The translations under genes were made by a program, and so were the position numbers. Below the pieces are notes generated by a model. It searched no databases, was not told the DNA's origin, and worked only from the letters and a program-made list of their open reading frames with translations. DNA of 64,000 nucleotides, from assembly GCF_001424645.1 (NCBI RefSeq), contig NZ_LMQR01000001.1, positions 861,301-925,300 of the forward strand. Direction: 5' to 3'. This DNA comes from Frigoribacterium sp. Leaf415. Its GTDB lineage: Bacteria > Actinomycetota > Actinomycetes > Actinomycetales > Microbacteriaceae. Positions 1 through 8,417 of this stretch are shown here, piece by piece. The stretch's first letter is position 1. Each line of letters opens with the position of its first letter.

Positions 1-121
1 CGACTCGACGCCCGAGCCAGGGCCTCGGCTGTCGTCGACAACTCCGACCGCGAGCACCCCCGTCGACGCTTCGACGACGCGTGCTGAGCGCGTCCCCGGC
101 CTCGTCGCGGTCCGGCTGCGC

Positions 122-127
122 TAACGT
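122..127 (+). promoter_or_regulatory. -10-like box of truB, leaderless arrangement
   Basis: TAACGT fits the actinobacterial TANNNT -10 pattern and ends 6 nt before the GTG start, placing the likely transcription start at or next to the start codon. No convincing -35 is visible. Confidence 0.4.
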
Positions 128-133
128 CGTCGG

Positions 134-1033
134 GTGAACAGCGGCCTCCTCCTCGTCGACAAGCCGCAGGGCATCACCAGCCACGACGTCGTCTCGCGCG
201 TGCGCAAGGCCGCGGGCACGCGGAAGGTCGGCCACGCCGGCACGCTCGACCCGCTGGCCACGGGACTGCTGGTGCTCGGCCTGAACTCGTCGACGCGCCT
301 CCTGACCTTCCTGGTCGGCCTCGACAAGGGCTATGACGCGACCATCCGTCTCGGCGTGTCCACGACGAGCGACGACAGCGACGGCGAGGTCGTCTCGACG
401 ACCTCGGCGGTCGACGTCACCGACGACGCGATCGACGCCGGCATCGCCCGGCTGACCGGTCCGATCAGCCAGGTGCCCACCACGGTGAGCGCGATCAAGG
501 TCGACGGCCGTCGCGCCTACGATCTCGCCCGCGCCGGGGTCGAGGTCGAGCTGAAGGCCCGCGACGTGACGATCGCCGAGTTCACGGTGCTCGACCGACG
601 CGACGCGCTCGTCGACGGGGTGCCCGTGCGTGACCTCGACGTGCGGGTCTCGTGCTCCTCCGGCACCTACGTCCGGGCTCTCGCCCGCGACCTCGGGGCC
701 GACCTCGGCGTCGGGGGACACCTGACCGCGCTGCGTCGGACGCGGGTCGGGCCGTTCGACGTGAGCCGCGCCTCCGTCCTCGAGGGCATCGACGTCGCCC
801 CGGCGCTGCTGCCTCCCGTCGACGTCGCCCGGACGCTCTTCCCGGAGTGGTCCATGACCGCGGCCGAGGCCGTCGACCTCGGGCACGGCAAGCGCGTGGC
901 CGTCGAACTCGACGACACCCTCGGGCCGGTCGCCGCCGTCACGCCCACGGGCAGGCTCGCGGGCCTGGTCTCGGTGCGGGCCGGCGCCGCGAAGCCCATC
1001 GTGAACTTCCCGACCGACGAGGTGCAGGAATGA
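134..1033 (+). CDS. truB: tRNA pseudouridine(55) synthase TruB
   Basis: Isomerises U55 to pseudouridine in the T-loop of elongator tRNAs. The protein is 299 aa, the usual TruB length. The N-terminus has the family motif KPQGITSH (residues 10-17), and GTLDPLATG carries the catalytic Asp39; a C-terminal PUA-like part follows from about residue 240. The start is a GTG. A TAACGT box at 122-127 lies 6 nt before it, so the transcript may be leaderless. The stop overlaps the next gene by ATGA. The truB-ribF neighbourhood is standard for actinobacteria. Identification is firm. Confidence 0.97.
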   Translation: MNSGLLLVDKPQGITSHDVVSRVRKAAGTRKVGHAGTLDPLATGLLVLGLNSSTRLLTFLVGLDKGYDATIRLGVSTTSDDSDGEVVSTTSAVDVTDDAIDAGIARLTGPISQVPTTVSAIKVDGRRAYDLARAGVEVELKARDVTIAEFTVLDRRDALVDGVPVRDLDVRVSCSSGTYVRALARDLGADLGVGGHLTALRRTRVGPFDVSRASVLEGIDVAPALLPPVDVARTLFPEWSMTAAEAVDLGHGKRVAVELDDTLGPVAAVTPTGRLAGLVSVRAGAAKPIVNFPTDEVQE

Positions 1034-1398
1034 TCGAATGGTTCACCTGGGTCCAGGTCGTGGTGGCGGTGGTGGCGGGCATCGTCTGCGTGGTCGCCTG
1101 TTTCGCGAAGCGTCAGCCCGACGACATCACCGTCGGCACGGGGGCCGTCGTGTTGCTGCTCTTGCTCGTGCAGCTCGTCGTCGCGATCGTGGCCCCGTTC
1201 GTCGGCAACGCGCCGACGGGCAACCTCGTCGAGTTCTACATCTACCTCGTCTCGGCCATCCTGCTGCCGCCGCTCGCGACCGTCTGGGCGCTCGTCGACC
1301 GGACCCGGTGGAGCAACCTCGTGCTGGCCACCTCGTCGTTCGCGATCGCCGTGATGGTCTATCGCATGTTCCAGATCTGGACCGTCCAGGGCCTCTGA
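1030..1398 (+). CDS. small four-helix membrane protein, unknown function
   Basis: A 122-aa hydrophobic protein whose ATG overlaps the truB stop (ATGA), indicating translational coupling. Four membrane segments can be seen, roughly residues 5-25, 36-58, 66-89 and 95-113, separated by short polar loops (KRQPDD, RTRW). No catalytic motif is recognised. Its place between truB and ribF is positional only and does not establish a function. I do not recognise the family with confidence. Confidence 0.8.
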   Translation: MIEWFTWVQVVVAVVAGIVCVVACFAKRQPDDITVGTGAVVLLLLLVQLVVAIVAPFVGNAPTGNLVEFYIYLVSAILLPPLATVWALVDRTRWSNLVLATSSFAIAVMVYRMFQIWTVQGL

Positions 1399-1431
1399 CA
1401 CACCCGGTCGGCGGCGGGCCCGTCGGAGTCC

Positions 1432-1437
1432 TATCCT
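1432..1437 (+). promoter_or_regulatory. -10-like box, leaderless arrangement
   Basis: TATCCT, a good -10 match, lies 7 nt before the ATG at 1445, so the downstream membrane-protein gene probably has its own leaderless promoter rather than depending only on truB readthrough. Confidence 0.45.
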
Positions 1438-1444
1438 TGACGGG

Positions 1445-1921
1445 ATGGTCACTCAGAAGTCAACGCGCGCGGTCGGCCTCGGCCGGGTCCTCATCGCCGT
1501 GTACGCCCTCCTCGCCCTCGCCGCCACCGGTCGGTCGGTCTTCCAGATCACGACCCAGTTCTCCGAGGCGCCGCTGGCCTACACCCTGAGCGCGTTGTCG
1601 GCCGTCGTCTACATCGTCGCCACCGTGGCCCTCGTCGCGCCGGGCCAGGGCTGGTACGCCGTGGCCTGGGCGACCATCAGCTTCGAGCTCGTCGGCGTCC
1701 TGATCATCGGTCTCGTGACCGTGCTCGACCCCGAACTCTTCCCGCACGACACCGTGTGGTCGTTCTTCGGGCGCGGGTACGGCTTCGTGCCGCTCGTCCT
1801 GCCCGTGCTCGGCATCCTGTGGCTTCGGCGGCAGGGGCGCGCGACCCGGGCCGCGGGTGGCACCGGTGCCGAGGGTGCGGGGGCCGGCGGGTCTCCTCGC
1901 GACCCGGGCACGACGAGGTAG
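1445..1921 (+). CDS. membrane protein of unknown function
   Basis: A 158-aa protein with four likely transmembrane segments (about residues 11-30, 43-65, 70-93 and 112-128) and a charged, glycine/alanine-rich cytoplasmic tail ending in RDPGTTR. It lies directly upstream of ribF, whose GTG is only 5 nt after this stop, so the two are probably co-transcribed. No enzymatic or transport signature is visible and no function is assigned. The ATG start is supported by the -10-like box 7 nt upstream. Confidence 0.75.
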   Translation: MVTQKSTRAVGLGRVLIAVYALLALAATGRSVFQITTQFSEAPLAYTLSALSAVVYIVATVALVAPGQGWYAVAWATISFELVGVLIIGLVTVLDPELFPHDTVWSFFGRGYGFVPLVLPVLGILWLRRQGRATRAAGGTGAEGAGAGGSPRDPGTTR

Positions 1922-1926
1922 CGCGC

Positions 1927-2868
1927 GTGCAGTTCTACGACCTGGTCGGCGACGTGCCGCCCGACTTCGGGCCGAGCGCCGTCACCATCGGCAAATTCGA
2001 CGGAGTCCACGTCGGGCACCGCGCCGTGATCGACATGCTCGAGGGGGTGGCGCGCGACGAGGGTCTCGTGTCCACCGTGGTCACCTTCGACCGGCACCCG
2101 TTGGCGGTGCTGCGACCCGACGACGTGCCCACGGCCCTCGTGAGCAACCGGCAGAAGCGCGAGCTGCTCGACGAGGCCGGTGTCGCCGCCACCCTCATGC
2201 TCACCTTCGACGCCGAGCTGCGGGCGCTGACGCCCGACGAGTTCGTCGACCGCATCCTGGTCGGGGCCCTGCACGCCCGGGTCGTGTTCGTCGGCGACGA
2301 CTTCCGTTTCGGCGTACGGGGCAGTGGCACCGTCGACACCCTGCGCGAACTCGGTGCCTCCCGCGGGTTCCGGGTCGTCTCGATCGACGACGTGCGACCG
2401 AGCGGTGGCCGTCGGGCGTCCTCGACCTGGATCCGTGAACTGATGGACGCCGGCGACGTCCGCGAGGCCGGCGTCCTGCTCGGGCGCGAGCCGTCGGTGC
2501 GCGGCATCGTCGTGCACGGAGAACAGCGCGGCCGTGAGCTGGGCTTCCCGACGGCCAACCTGGCCCGCGACAGCGAGGGCTTCGTCCCCGCCGACGGCGT
2601 CTACGCCGCCCGCGTGATGGTCGGTGACACGCTCTACCCGGCGGCGGTGTCGGTCGGCAACAACCCGACCTTCGAGGGGGTGCCGGCCAAGCAGGTCGAG
2701 GCGCACCTGCTCGACGTCTCACTCGACCTCTACGGGATCGAGGTCACCGTCCACTTCGTCGACTGGGTACGGGGCAACGTGCGCTTCGACGGGCTCGAGG
2801 CCCTGATCGCGCACATCCGTGCCGACGTCGTCCGCACACGCGAGATCCTGGGGCTGCCGACCGCCTGA
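1927..2868 (+). CDS. ribF: bifunctional riboflavin kinase/FAD synthetase
   Basis: Makes FMN from riboflavin and then FAD from FMN in the cytoplasm. The 313-aa product has an N-terminal nucleotidyltransferase domain with GKFDGVHVGHR (residues 22-32, the HxGH-type motif) and SSTWIREL near residue 170, followed by the riboflavin kinase domain with GRELGFPTANL at about residue 200. The reading frame stays open upstream, but GTG 1927 gives the normal N-terminus and sits 5 nt after the preceding gene. It ends at a strong hairpin shared with the convergent deoC. Confidence 0.96.
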   Translation: MQFYDLVGDVPPDFGPSAVTIGKFDGVHVGHRAVIDMLEGVARDEGLVSTVVTFDRHPLAVLRPDDVPTALVSNRQKRELLDEAGVAATLMLTFDAELRALTPDEFVDRILVGALHARVVFVGDDFRFGVRGSGTVDTLRELGASRGFRVVSIDDVRPSGGRRASSTWIRELMDAGDVREAGVLLGREPSVRGIVVHGEQRGRELGFPTANLARDSEGFVPADGVYAARVMVGDTLYPAAVSVGNNPTFEGVPAKQVEAHLLDVSLDLYGIEVTVHFVDWVRGNVRFDGLEALIAHIRADVVRTREILGLPTA

Positions 2869-2899
2869 GACCCCGTGGGCCCGACAGACGGGACCGCCT

Positions 2900-2944
2900 C
2901 GAGGAGGCGCGGGTCACGTCGTCGACGTCACCCGCGCCTCCTCG
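2900..2944. terminator. bidirectional hairpin between ribF and deoC, made of two inverted copies of the dispersed motif
   Basis: Perfect 15-bp arms (CGAGGAGGCGCGGGT at 2900-2914 and its complement at 2930-2944) flank a 15-nt loop that can pair further (ACGTCGTCGACGT). It lies between convergent genes, where a two-way terminator is expected. No U-tract follows. The arms are the short word repeated throughout this window. Confidence 0.7.
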
Positions 2945-2949
2945 ATTCG

Positions 2950-3678
2950 TCAGTACGACGTGGCGTCGTCGCCCGCGCCCGAGGCGCGGCCAGTCTCGAG
3001 GCGGTGGGCCAGGTCGGCGAGGATCGTGCCGCTGGCGCTCGTGCCGAAGCGCGTGACGCCGAGGTCGAGCATCTCGAGCACCGTGTCGAGGCCGCGCACG
3101 CCGCCCGAGGCCTTCACCTGGACGGAGTCGGAGACGGCTTCGCGCATCAGGCGCAGGTGGGGGAGCGTCGCGCCGCCGCCCGCGAAACCGGTGGACGTCT
3201 TGACGAAGGCGGCCCCGGCGCGCTCGGCGGCCTTCGAGCCCGCGACGATCTGGTCGTCGTCGAGGTAGGCCGTCTCGAGGATGACCTTGACGATCGTGTC
3301 GCCGGCCGCCTCGACGACGCCGCGCACGTCGGACTCGACCTCGTCGGTCATGCCGCTGCGCAGCCAGCCGATGTTGACGACCATGTCGAGTTCGGCGGCG
3401 CCGTCGGCGATCGCCTGACGCGACTCGGCGGCCTTCGCGGCCGTCGAGGTCGTGCCGTGCGGGAAGCCGATGACGGTGCCGACCAGCACGCCGGTGCCCT
3501 CGAGGCGCTCGACGGCGTGGGCGATGTCGGAGGGGCGCACGCAGACGCTGAAGACGTGGTTCGCGGCGGCGTCGTCGAGGGCGGCGTCGACCTCGGCGCG
3601 GGTGAGTTCGGGCTTGAGGATCGCGTGGTCGATCATGCCGGCGACGGCGGAGACGGTGGGGAGCTGCTGGGTAGTCAT
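2950..3678 (-). CDS. deoC: deoxyribose-phosphate aldolase
   Basis: Cleaves 2-deoxyribose 5-phosphate to acetaldehyde and glyceraldehyde 3-phosphate in deoxynucleoside catabolism. The product is 242 aa, typical of the class I DeoC family. The Schiff-base lysine is Lys160 in FVKTSTGF, the proton-relay Asp98 is in ELDMVVNIG, and KASGG (Lys189) is present, so the active site is complete. The gene stands alone, convergent with ribF and divergent from the SDR gene at 3705, with no other nucleoside genes in the window. Confidence 0.97.
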   Translation of the reverse strand: MTTQQLPTVSAVAGMIDHAILKPELTRAEVDAALDDAAANHVFSVCVRPSDIAHAVERLEGTGVLVGTVIGFPHGTTSTAAKAAESRQAIADGAAELDMVVNIGWLRSGMTDEVESDVRGVVEAAGDTIVKVILETAYLDDDQIVAGSKAAERAGAAFVKTSTGFAGGGATLPHLRLMREAVSDSVQVKASGGVRGLDTVLEMLDLGVTRFGTSASGTILADLAHRLETGRASGAGDDATSY

Positions 3679-3692
3679 GATGGGGTCCAGCG

Positions 3693-3698
3693 TAGCTT
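3693..3698 (+). promoter_or_regulatory. -10-like box, leaderless arrangement
   Basis: TAGCTT ends 6 nt before the ATG at 3705 and lies in the 26-nt gap shared with the divergent deoC start. A leaderless transcript is inferred from the spacing. Confidence 0.4.
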
Positions 3699-3704
3699 GG
3701 GCCC

Positions 3705-5324
3705 ATGTCTGCGAACACTCCCGACGGCGTGCCGTCGAGCACCCCCGTCACCAGCGACACCGACCACGCCGTGGCCTCCCGCCGGGTGTTGGTGACCGGG
3801 GCGACCGGGTACATCGGCGGGCGGTTGACGCCGCGGCTCGTGGCCGCCGGGGCGGACGTGCGGGTGCTCGTCCGCTCGCCCGAGAAGCTGCGCGACGTGC
3901 CCTGGTCGGGCGACGTCGAGGTCGTCCAGGGCGACCTGACCGACCCCGAGACGGTTCGTCCCGCCATGGAGGGCGTCGACGTCGTCTACTACCTCGCCCA
4001 CGCGATGGGTGGCAGAGGCGACTTCGAGCGCGCCGAGGCCGATGCGGCGCACACCGTCGCCGACGCCGCGCGTGACGCGGGCGTCCGCCGCATCGTCTAC
4101 CTCGGCGGACTGCACCCCGAGGGCGACCTGTCGAAGCACCTGCAGTCGCGCAAGGACGTCGGCGACGTGTTGTTGGCGAGCGGCGTCCCGACCGTCGCCC
4201 TGCAGGCCGGCGTCGTCATCGGCTCGGGCAGCGCCTCGTTCGAGATGGTTCGTCACCTCACGGACGTGCTGCCCTACATGCCGGCGCCGAAGTGGGTGCG
4301 CAACTTCATCCAGCCGATCGCCGTCCGCGACGTCCTCCACTACCTGCTCGGCGCGGCCGACGTGCCCGACGACGTCAACCGCACCTTCGACATCGGCGGC
4401 CCCGACGTGCTGCGCTACGGGCAGATGATGAACGGCTACGCGCTCGAGGCCGGCCTCAAGCAACGTCCGATCGCGTCCCTGCCCGTCTTCACGCCGTGGC
4501 TCGCCTCGCAGTGGGTCAACCTCGTCACGCCCGTGCCCCGCGCCCTCGCCGTCCCGATCATCGCGTCCCTGCAGTACGACTGCGTCGTGCGCGAGCACGA
4601 CATCGACGCCGTGGTGCCCCCGCCCGCCGAGGGACTGTTGCCCTACCGCCGGGCCGTGCGCCTCGCCCTGCAGCGCGAGCAGGACGGCGACGTCGAGACC
4701 AGCTGGCAGGACTCGTCGGTCGCGGGGGCGCCGAGCGACCTGCTGCCGAGCGACCCCGACTGGTCCGGGCACACCGTCTACACGGACGACCGCCAGACCG
4801 ACACGAGTGCGCCACCGGCCGAGCTCTGGAAGGTGCTCGAGAGCATCGGCGGCGAGAACGGGTGGTACTCGTTCCCGCTGGCCTGGTCGGCCCGCGGCTG
4901 GATGGACCGCATGGTCGGGGGAGTGGGACTCCGGCGCGGCCGCCGCAGCGCGACGAGCCTGCGCGCCGGCGACGCCCTCGACTGGTGGCGGGTCGAGAAG
5001 CTCGAACGCGGTCACCTGCTGCGGTTGCGGGCCGAGATGAAGGTCCCGGGAGGCGCGTGGCTGGAACTCACGGTCGAGCCGCGTCCCGAGGGCGGCTCGC
5101 ACTACCGCCAACGCGCGGTCTTCTTCCCCCAGGGGCTCGGTGGACGGCTCTACTGGTTCGCGATCCTGCCGTTCCACGGCGTCATCTTCTCGGGCATGCT
5201 GCGGCGCATCACCGCGACGGCCGAGCGAGAGGCGGCCGAGCGGGAGGCGGCCGGTCGGGCAGCCGGCGACCGAGCGGCCGGTGCTGCGGGCGGGGCGACG
5301 ACCGACGCGACGGCCGTCGCGTGA
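3705..5324 (+). CDS. NAD(P)-binding SDR protein with C-terminal DUF2867 domain
   Basis: A 539-aa two-part protein. The N-terminal half is an NmrA/atypical SDR fold with the glycine-rich nucleotide loop VTGATGYIGGRL at about residues 29-40 and a YLGGL strand near residue 128. The C-terminal part from about residue 365 matches the DUF2867 pattern (WYSFPLAWSARGWMDRMVGG, then DALDWWRVEKLE and the FFPQGLGGRLYW region). Substrate is unknown; relatives are annotated only as NAD(P)H-binding oxidoreductases. The tail is Ala/Glu/Arg-rich and repetitive. The stop overlaps the GTG of the next small frame (GTGA). Confidence 0.88.
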   Translation: MSANTPDGVPSSTPVTSDTDHAVASRRVLVTGATGYIGGRLTPRLVAAGADVRVLVRSPEKLRDVPWSGDVEVVQGDLTDPETVRPAMEGVDVVYYLAHAMGGRGDFERAEADAAHTVADAARDAGVRRIVYLGGLHPEGDLSKHLQSRKDVGDVLLASGVPTVALQAGVVIGSGSASFEMVRHLTDVLPYMPAPKWVRNFIQPIAVRDVLHYLLGAADVPDDVNRTFDIGGPDVLRYGQMMNGYALEAGLKQRPIASLPVFTPWLASQWVNLVTPVPRALAVPIIASLQYDCVVREHDIDAVVPPPAEGLLPYRRAVRLALQREQDGDVETSWQDSSVAGAPSDLLPSDPDWSGHTVYTDDRQTDTSAPPAELWKVLESIGGENGWYSFPLAWSARGWMDRMVGGVGLRRGRRSATSLRAGDALDWWRVEKLERGHLLRLRAEMKVPGGAWLELTVEPRPEGGSHYRQRAVFFPQGLGGRLYWFAILPFHGVIFSGMLRRITATAEREAAEREAAGRAAGDRAAGAAGGATTDATAVA

Positions 5325-5527
5325 CCGACCCGCGCCTCCTCGTCCTGATGTCGTCGACGACGCCGTTGTACCCGTCGGGTGACGACGCGATGTCGCCGGT
5401 GCCCCTGTGGCTGGGGGTGCTGTTCGGGGTGCTCGTCGTCGTGTCGTCGTTCGTCGTGCTGCTGCCGCGCGTCCGCCACGCGCTCGACCGCGTGTGGTCG
5501 AAGAGGCCGCGGCGCTTCCGTCAGTGA
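5321..5527 (+). CDS. single-pass membrane mini-protein, unknown function
   Basis: A short frame overlapping the SDR stop by GTGA. Possible starts are GTG 5321 (68 aa), ATG 5348 and ATG 5390 (45 aa). The last gives a compact protein that begins MSPVPLWLG, has one hydrophobic helix (LFGVLVVVSSFVVLL) and a basic tail (KRPRRFRQ). The upstream part includes one copy of the dispersed motif (5327-5341), so the region before ATG 5390 may be intergenic. No function can be proposed. Expression is unproven. Confidence 0.5.
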   Translation: MTDPRLLVLMSSTTPLYPSGDDAMSPVPLWLGVLFGVLVVVSSFVVLLPRVRHALDRVWSKRPRRFRQ

Positions 5528-5619
5528 GGTGCGGGCGGCGGGCACGAGCGCGCCGGTTCGCGGCTCCCAGCGGGTGATGGCACGATGGGGGCACTTCAGC
5601 AGACCACCAGGAGGTCGTG

Positions 5620-6204
5620 ATGACACAACGAGAGACCGTCGCCTTCGTCGGCGACAGCTTGACCGAGAACGGCGACTGGGCGGCCTGGCTGCCCGACGAG
5701 CAGGTCGTCAACCTGGGTGTCGGGGGCGACACGGTCGCCGGCCTGACCGAACGGCTCCACGACGTCGTGGCCGCGAACCCCGACTCGGTGGTGCTGATGA
5801 TCGGCACCAACGACTTCACCGCGCGACGCTCGGTCGAACAGGTGGTGCGCGGCATCGAGAACCTCATGGTGGCCATGCGCCGCGAACTGCCGGGCACGCG
5901 TCTGCTGTTGCAGTCGATCGCGCCGCGGGGGGCGGAGTTCGCACCCCGCCTCAAGGACGCCAACCGGCACCTCCGCCAGTTCTCGTCGACCGTCCGGGCG
6001 CAGTGGCTCGACCTCTGGCCCGCACTCGCCGACGAGTCGGGTGACGCCCTGCGACCCGAGTTCGCCGCCGACCACGTCCACCTCACCGAGGCCGGCTACC
6101 AGGCCTGGTTGGGCGAGCTGCAGCCCGCCCTCGAGCGCCTTCGCGACGAACCGCCGATGAGCCGCCCGATCAGCGTGCTCGACGTCGCCTACGACATCGA
6201 GTAG
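5620..6204 (+). CDS. SGNH/GDSL-type esterase-lipase
   Basis: A 194-aa cytosolic SGNH hydrolase. Block I is FVGDSLTENGDW with the nucleophile Ser (GDS), block II GVGGDTV supplies the Gly, block III GTND the Asn, and block V DHVHLTEAGY the catalytic Asp-x-x-His, so all four SGNH residues are present. No signal peptide is visible. GTG 5617 is immediately upstream, but AGGAGG at 5608-5613 is spaced properly (6 nt) for ATG 5620, which I prefer. The substrate is unknown; acyl-ester hydrolysis is inferred from the family. Confidence 0.9.
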   Translation: MTQRETVAFVGDSLTENGDWAAWLPDEQVVNLGVGGDTVAGLTERLHDVVAANPDSVVLMIGTNDFTARRSVEQVVRGIENLMVAMRRELPGTRLLLQSIAPRGAEFAPRLKDANRHLRQFSSTVRAQWLDLWPALADESGDALRPEFAADHVHLTEAGYQAWLGELQPALERLRDEPPMSRPISVLDVAYDIE

Positions 6205-6207
6205 GCG

Positions 6208-6579
6208 GTGCCCACCCCCACCGCCCCCGCGTTCACGCGTCCGGCCCTGGCACCCGGCTTGATCGCGGCCATCGCGCTGCTCGCCGGGACCGCATTGCTC
6301 GACTCCGACGTCTTCACCGTGTTCCGGTACGTCGTGTCGATCTTCGCCCTGATCGTCCTCGTGTTCGCCTACCGAGGTCGGCTCTGGTGGGCGCTGCCGT
6401 TGCTCGCCGCCGTCGCCGTCCTCTGGAACCCGGTGTTCGTCGTGCCCCTCCCGGCCGAGCTCTGGCAGGGCCTGCAGTTCGTGGCCGCCGCGCTCATGAT
6501 CGCGGTCGGGGTGCTCGTGAAGGTGCCGACCGAGGCCGCGACGACCACGAAGTCCGCCTCGGTCCGGGGTCGCCGCTGA
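6208..6579 (+). CDS. small membrane protein, DUF6804-like
   Basis: A 123-aa protein starting with GTG 3 nt after the SGNH hydrolase stop, hence probably co-translated. It has an N-terminal Pro/Ala stretch and four hydrophobic segments (about residues 14-32, 35-53, 60-79 and 86-103) with WNPVFVVPLP between the third and fourth. This pattern resembles the DUF6804 group of small actinobacterial membrane proteins (recognised by pattern only). Function is unknown. Confidence 0.72.
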   Translation: MPTPTAPAFTRPALAPGLIAAIALLAGTALLDSDVFTVFRYVVSIFALIVLVFAYRGRLWWALPLLAAVAVLWNPVFVVPLPAELWQGLQFVAAALMIAVGVLVKVPTEAATTTKSASVRGRR

Positions 6580-6620
6580 CCGTCGAGGGCAGCGGATCCT
6601 CCGGGGTGCCTCCGACCCCG

Positions 6621-6626
6621 TAAAAT
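6621..6626 (+). promoter_or_regulatory. -10-like box of the Stealth gene
   Basis: TAAAAT is conspicuous in this GC-rich context and lies about 50 nt before the ATG at 6677, giving a leader of roughly 40 nt. No clear -35 was found. Confidence 0.4.
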
Positions 6627-6676
6627 GCCGAGGGTGCGTCCGCCCGCCCGAGGCCCGCACGGAAGGTTGAGTCTGC

Positions 6677-8362
6677 ATGGCCACGGAGATCCCCGGTACG
6701 TCAGAGATGGTCGGCACGTCCGAGAGCCCTCTGCTGACCCCTCGTCACCGAGCCGGTGGTCTCGACCGAGAGGACGTCGTGGTCCGCAAGGGCCAGTTCA
6801 CGCTCCTGAACGGTCACCTCACGCCCCAGCAGTCGATGATCGAGGACCTCCTCTACATCCGTCGGGTGCTCGACGCCGCCCAGGTGCCCTTCCTGCTCGT
6901 GCGGGGCAACGACATCCGCCCCGTGATCGCCGTCGACACGGTGCACCGTGACCGCTTCACCGCCGCCATGATCGCGGCCTCGGCCACCGAGCCCTTCTAC
7001 GCCAAGCCCCGCAAGGGTCAGGCGTCCCTCGTCGTCGAGGGTGGGCTCGAGCTCGAGACCGAGCGCGTCTTCCGCGTCTACCGGCCCCGGGTCGAGCCCA
7101 TCGGCCGCCTCCGTTACGGTGCGGGCACGGCCGTGCAGGTCGAGTTCTGGATCATCACCGACGACGAGATCCTCGCCCCGACCGAGAACGCGCTGATGCG
7201 CACCGAACTGCCCCGTGCCGAGGCCGTCGAAGAGACCGTCGAGCGGTACGGCATCGAGTGGCCCACCCTCGAGCACATGTTCGACGACCACGCCACCGAC
7301 ATCACCTTCGACATCGACATCGTCTTCTCATGGGTCGACGGCAACTCGATCGAGTACCAGCGCGCCCGGGCAGCGCAGGCCAAGCGCCACGTGGTCGGCG
7401 AGGGCGACGACTCGGCGGCCCGGTTCCGTCAGATCGACGAGCTCAAGTACGCCCTGCGGTCGGTCTACATGTTCGCGCCGTGGGTCCGCAACATCTACAT
7501 CGCGACCGACTCGCCCGTGCCCGAGTGGCTGGGCGAGCACCCCCGTGTGCGCGTCGTGCGCAGCGAGGAGTTCTTCAGCGACCTCTCGATGCTGCCGACG
7601 CACAACTCACAGGCCGTCGAGTCGCAGCTGCACCACATCGAGGGGCTCAGCGAGCACTTCCTGTACTCGAACGACGACATGTTCTTCGGGCGACCCGTCG
7701 CGCCGAGCATGTTCTTCTCGCCGGGCTCCGTCACGAAGTTCATCGAGGCCGACACGCGCATCGGCCTCGGGCACAACAACATCGACCGCAGCGGGTTCGA
7801 GAACGCCGCCCGGGTCAACCGACGGCTTCTGCAGCAGCGCTTCGGGCGCGTGCTCACCCGCCACCTCGAGCACACCGCCGCGCCGTTGCGCCGCAGCGTC
7901 CTGTTCGAGATGGAGCACGAGTTCGCCGACGAGTTCGCCGCCACGGCCGGCAGCCCCTTCCGCGCGAAGGAGAACATCTCGGTCACGAACTCGCTCTACC
8001 ACTACTACTCGCTGATGACGGGCCGCGCGATCGTGCAAGAGAACGCGAAGGTCAGCTACATCGACACCACGATGGTGTCGGGGCTGGCGTCGTTGTCCGA
8101 GGTGCTGAAGAAACGCGCGTTCGACTTCTTCTGCCTCAACGACGGCAGCTTCCCCGAGGTCACCGACGAAGAACGGACCGCCACGGTCACGGACTTCCTC
8201 GAGCGGTACTACCCGTTCCCCGCGCCGTGGGAGAAGGACGAGATGCAGCGCGTCGCCCTCGAGAACGCCGAGCAAGACCGGCGGGCGCTGGGTGCCGAGG
8301 CGGCTCAGTCGGGCGAGGCGACCGGATCGTCGTCGAACCGGGGGCTCGAGGGCTCGGACTGA
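6677..8362 (+). CDS. Stealth family protein, hexose-1-phosphate transferase-like
   Basis: A 561-aa protein with all four Stealth conserved regions in order: CR1 FDIDIVFSWVDGNS at about residue 210; CR2 ELKYALRSVYMFAPWVRNIY at about 254; CR3 HNSQAVESQLHHI to FLYSNDDMFFG at about 308-337; CR4 near residue 432 (ENISVTNSLYHYY). Known members make the phosphodiester bonds of capsular or cell-wall glycans by transferring sugar 1-phosphate from a nucleotide sugar. No glycan cluster is adjacent, so acceptor and polymer are unknown. The C-terminal about 40 residues are Gln/Glu/Ala-rich and probably disordered. Confidence 0.92.
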   Translation: MATEIPGTSEMVGTSESPLLTPRHRAGGLDREDVVVRKGQFTLLNGHLTPQQSMIEDLLYIRRVLDAAQVPFLLVRGNDIRPVIAVDTVHRDRFTAAMIAASATEPFYAKPRKGQASLVVEGGLELETERVFRVYRPRVEPIGRLRYGAGTAVQVEFWIITDDEILAPTENALMRTELPRAEAVEETVERYGIEWPTLEHMFDDHATDITFDIDIVFSWVDGNSIEYQRARAAQAKRHVVGEGDDSAARFRQIDELKYALRSVYMFAPWVRNIYIATDSPVPEWLGEHPRVRVVRSEEFFSDLSMLPTHNSQAVESQLHHIEGLSEHFLYSNDDMFFGRPVAPSMFFSPGSVTKFIEADTRIGLGHNNIDRSGFENAARVNRRLLQQRFGRVLTRHLEHTAAPLRRSVLFEMEHEFADEFAATAGSPFRAKENISVTNSLYHYYSLMTGRAIVQENAKVSYIDTTMVSGLASLSEVLKKRAFDFFCLNDGSFPEVTDEERTATVTDFLERYYPFPAPWEKDEMQRVALENAEQDRRALGAEAAQSGEATGSSSNRGLEGSD

Positions 8363-8417
8363 CGCAGGTCGTGCCCGCAGGCGCGGCCCGTGGAGTCGGT
8401 GCCGCTCGTGCCGTCCG

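Noticed and set aside
1-87. End of an upstream gene such as rbfA before truB
   Set aside because: Frame 1 stops at 85-87, but the few residues do not match RbfA or another family I can name.
1900-2000. FMN riboswitch before ribF
   Set aside because: ribF follows the preceding gene by 5 nt; there is no room for one.
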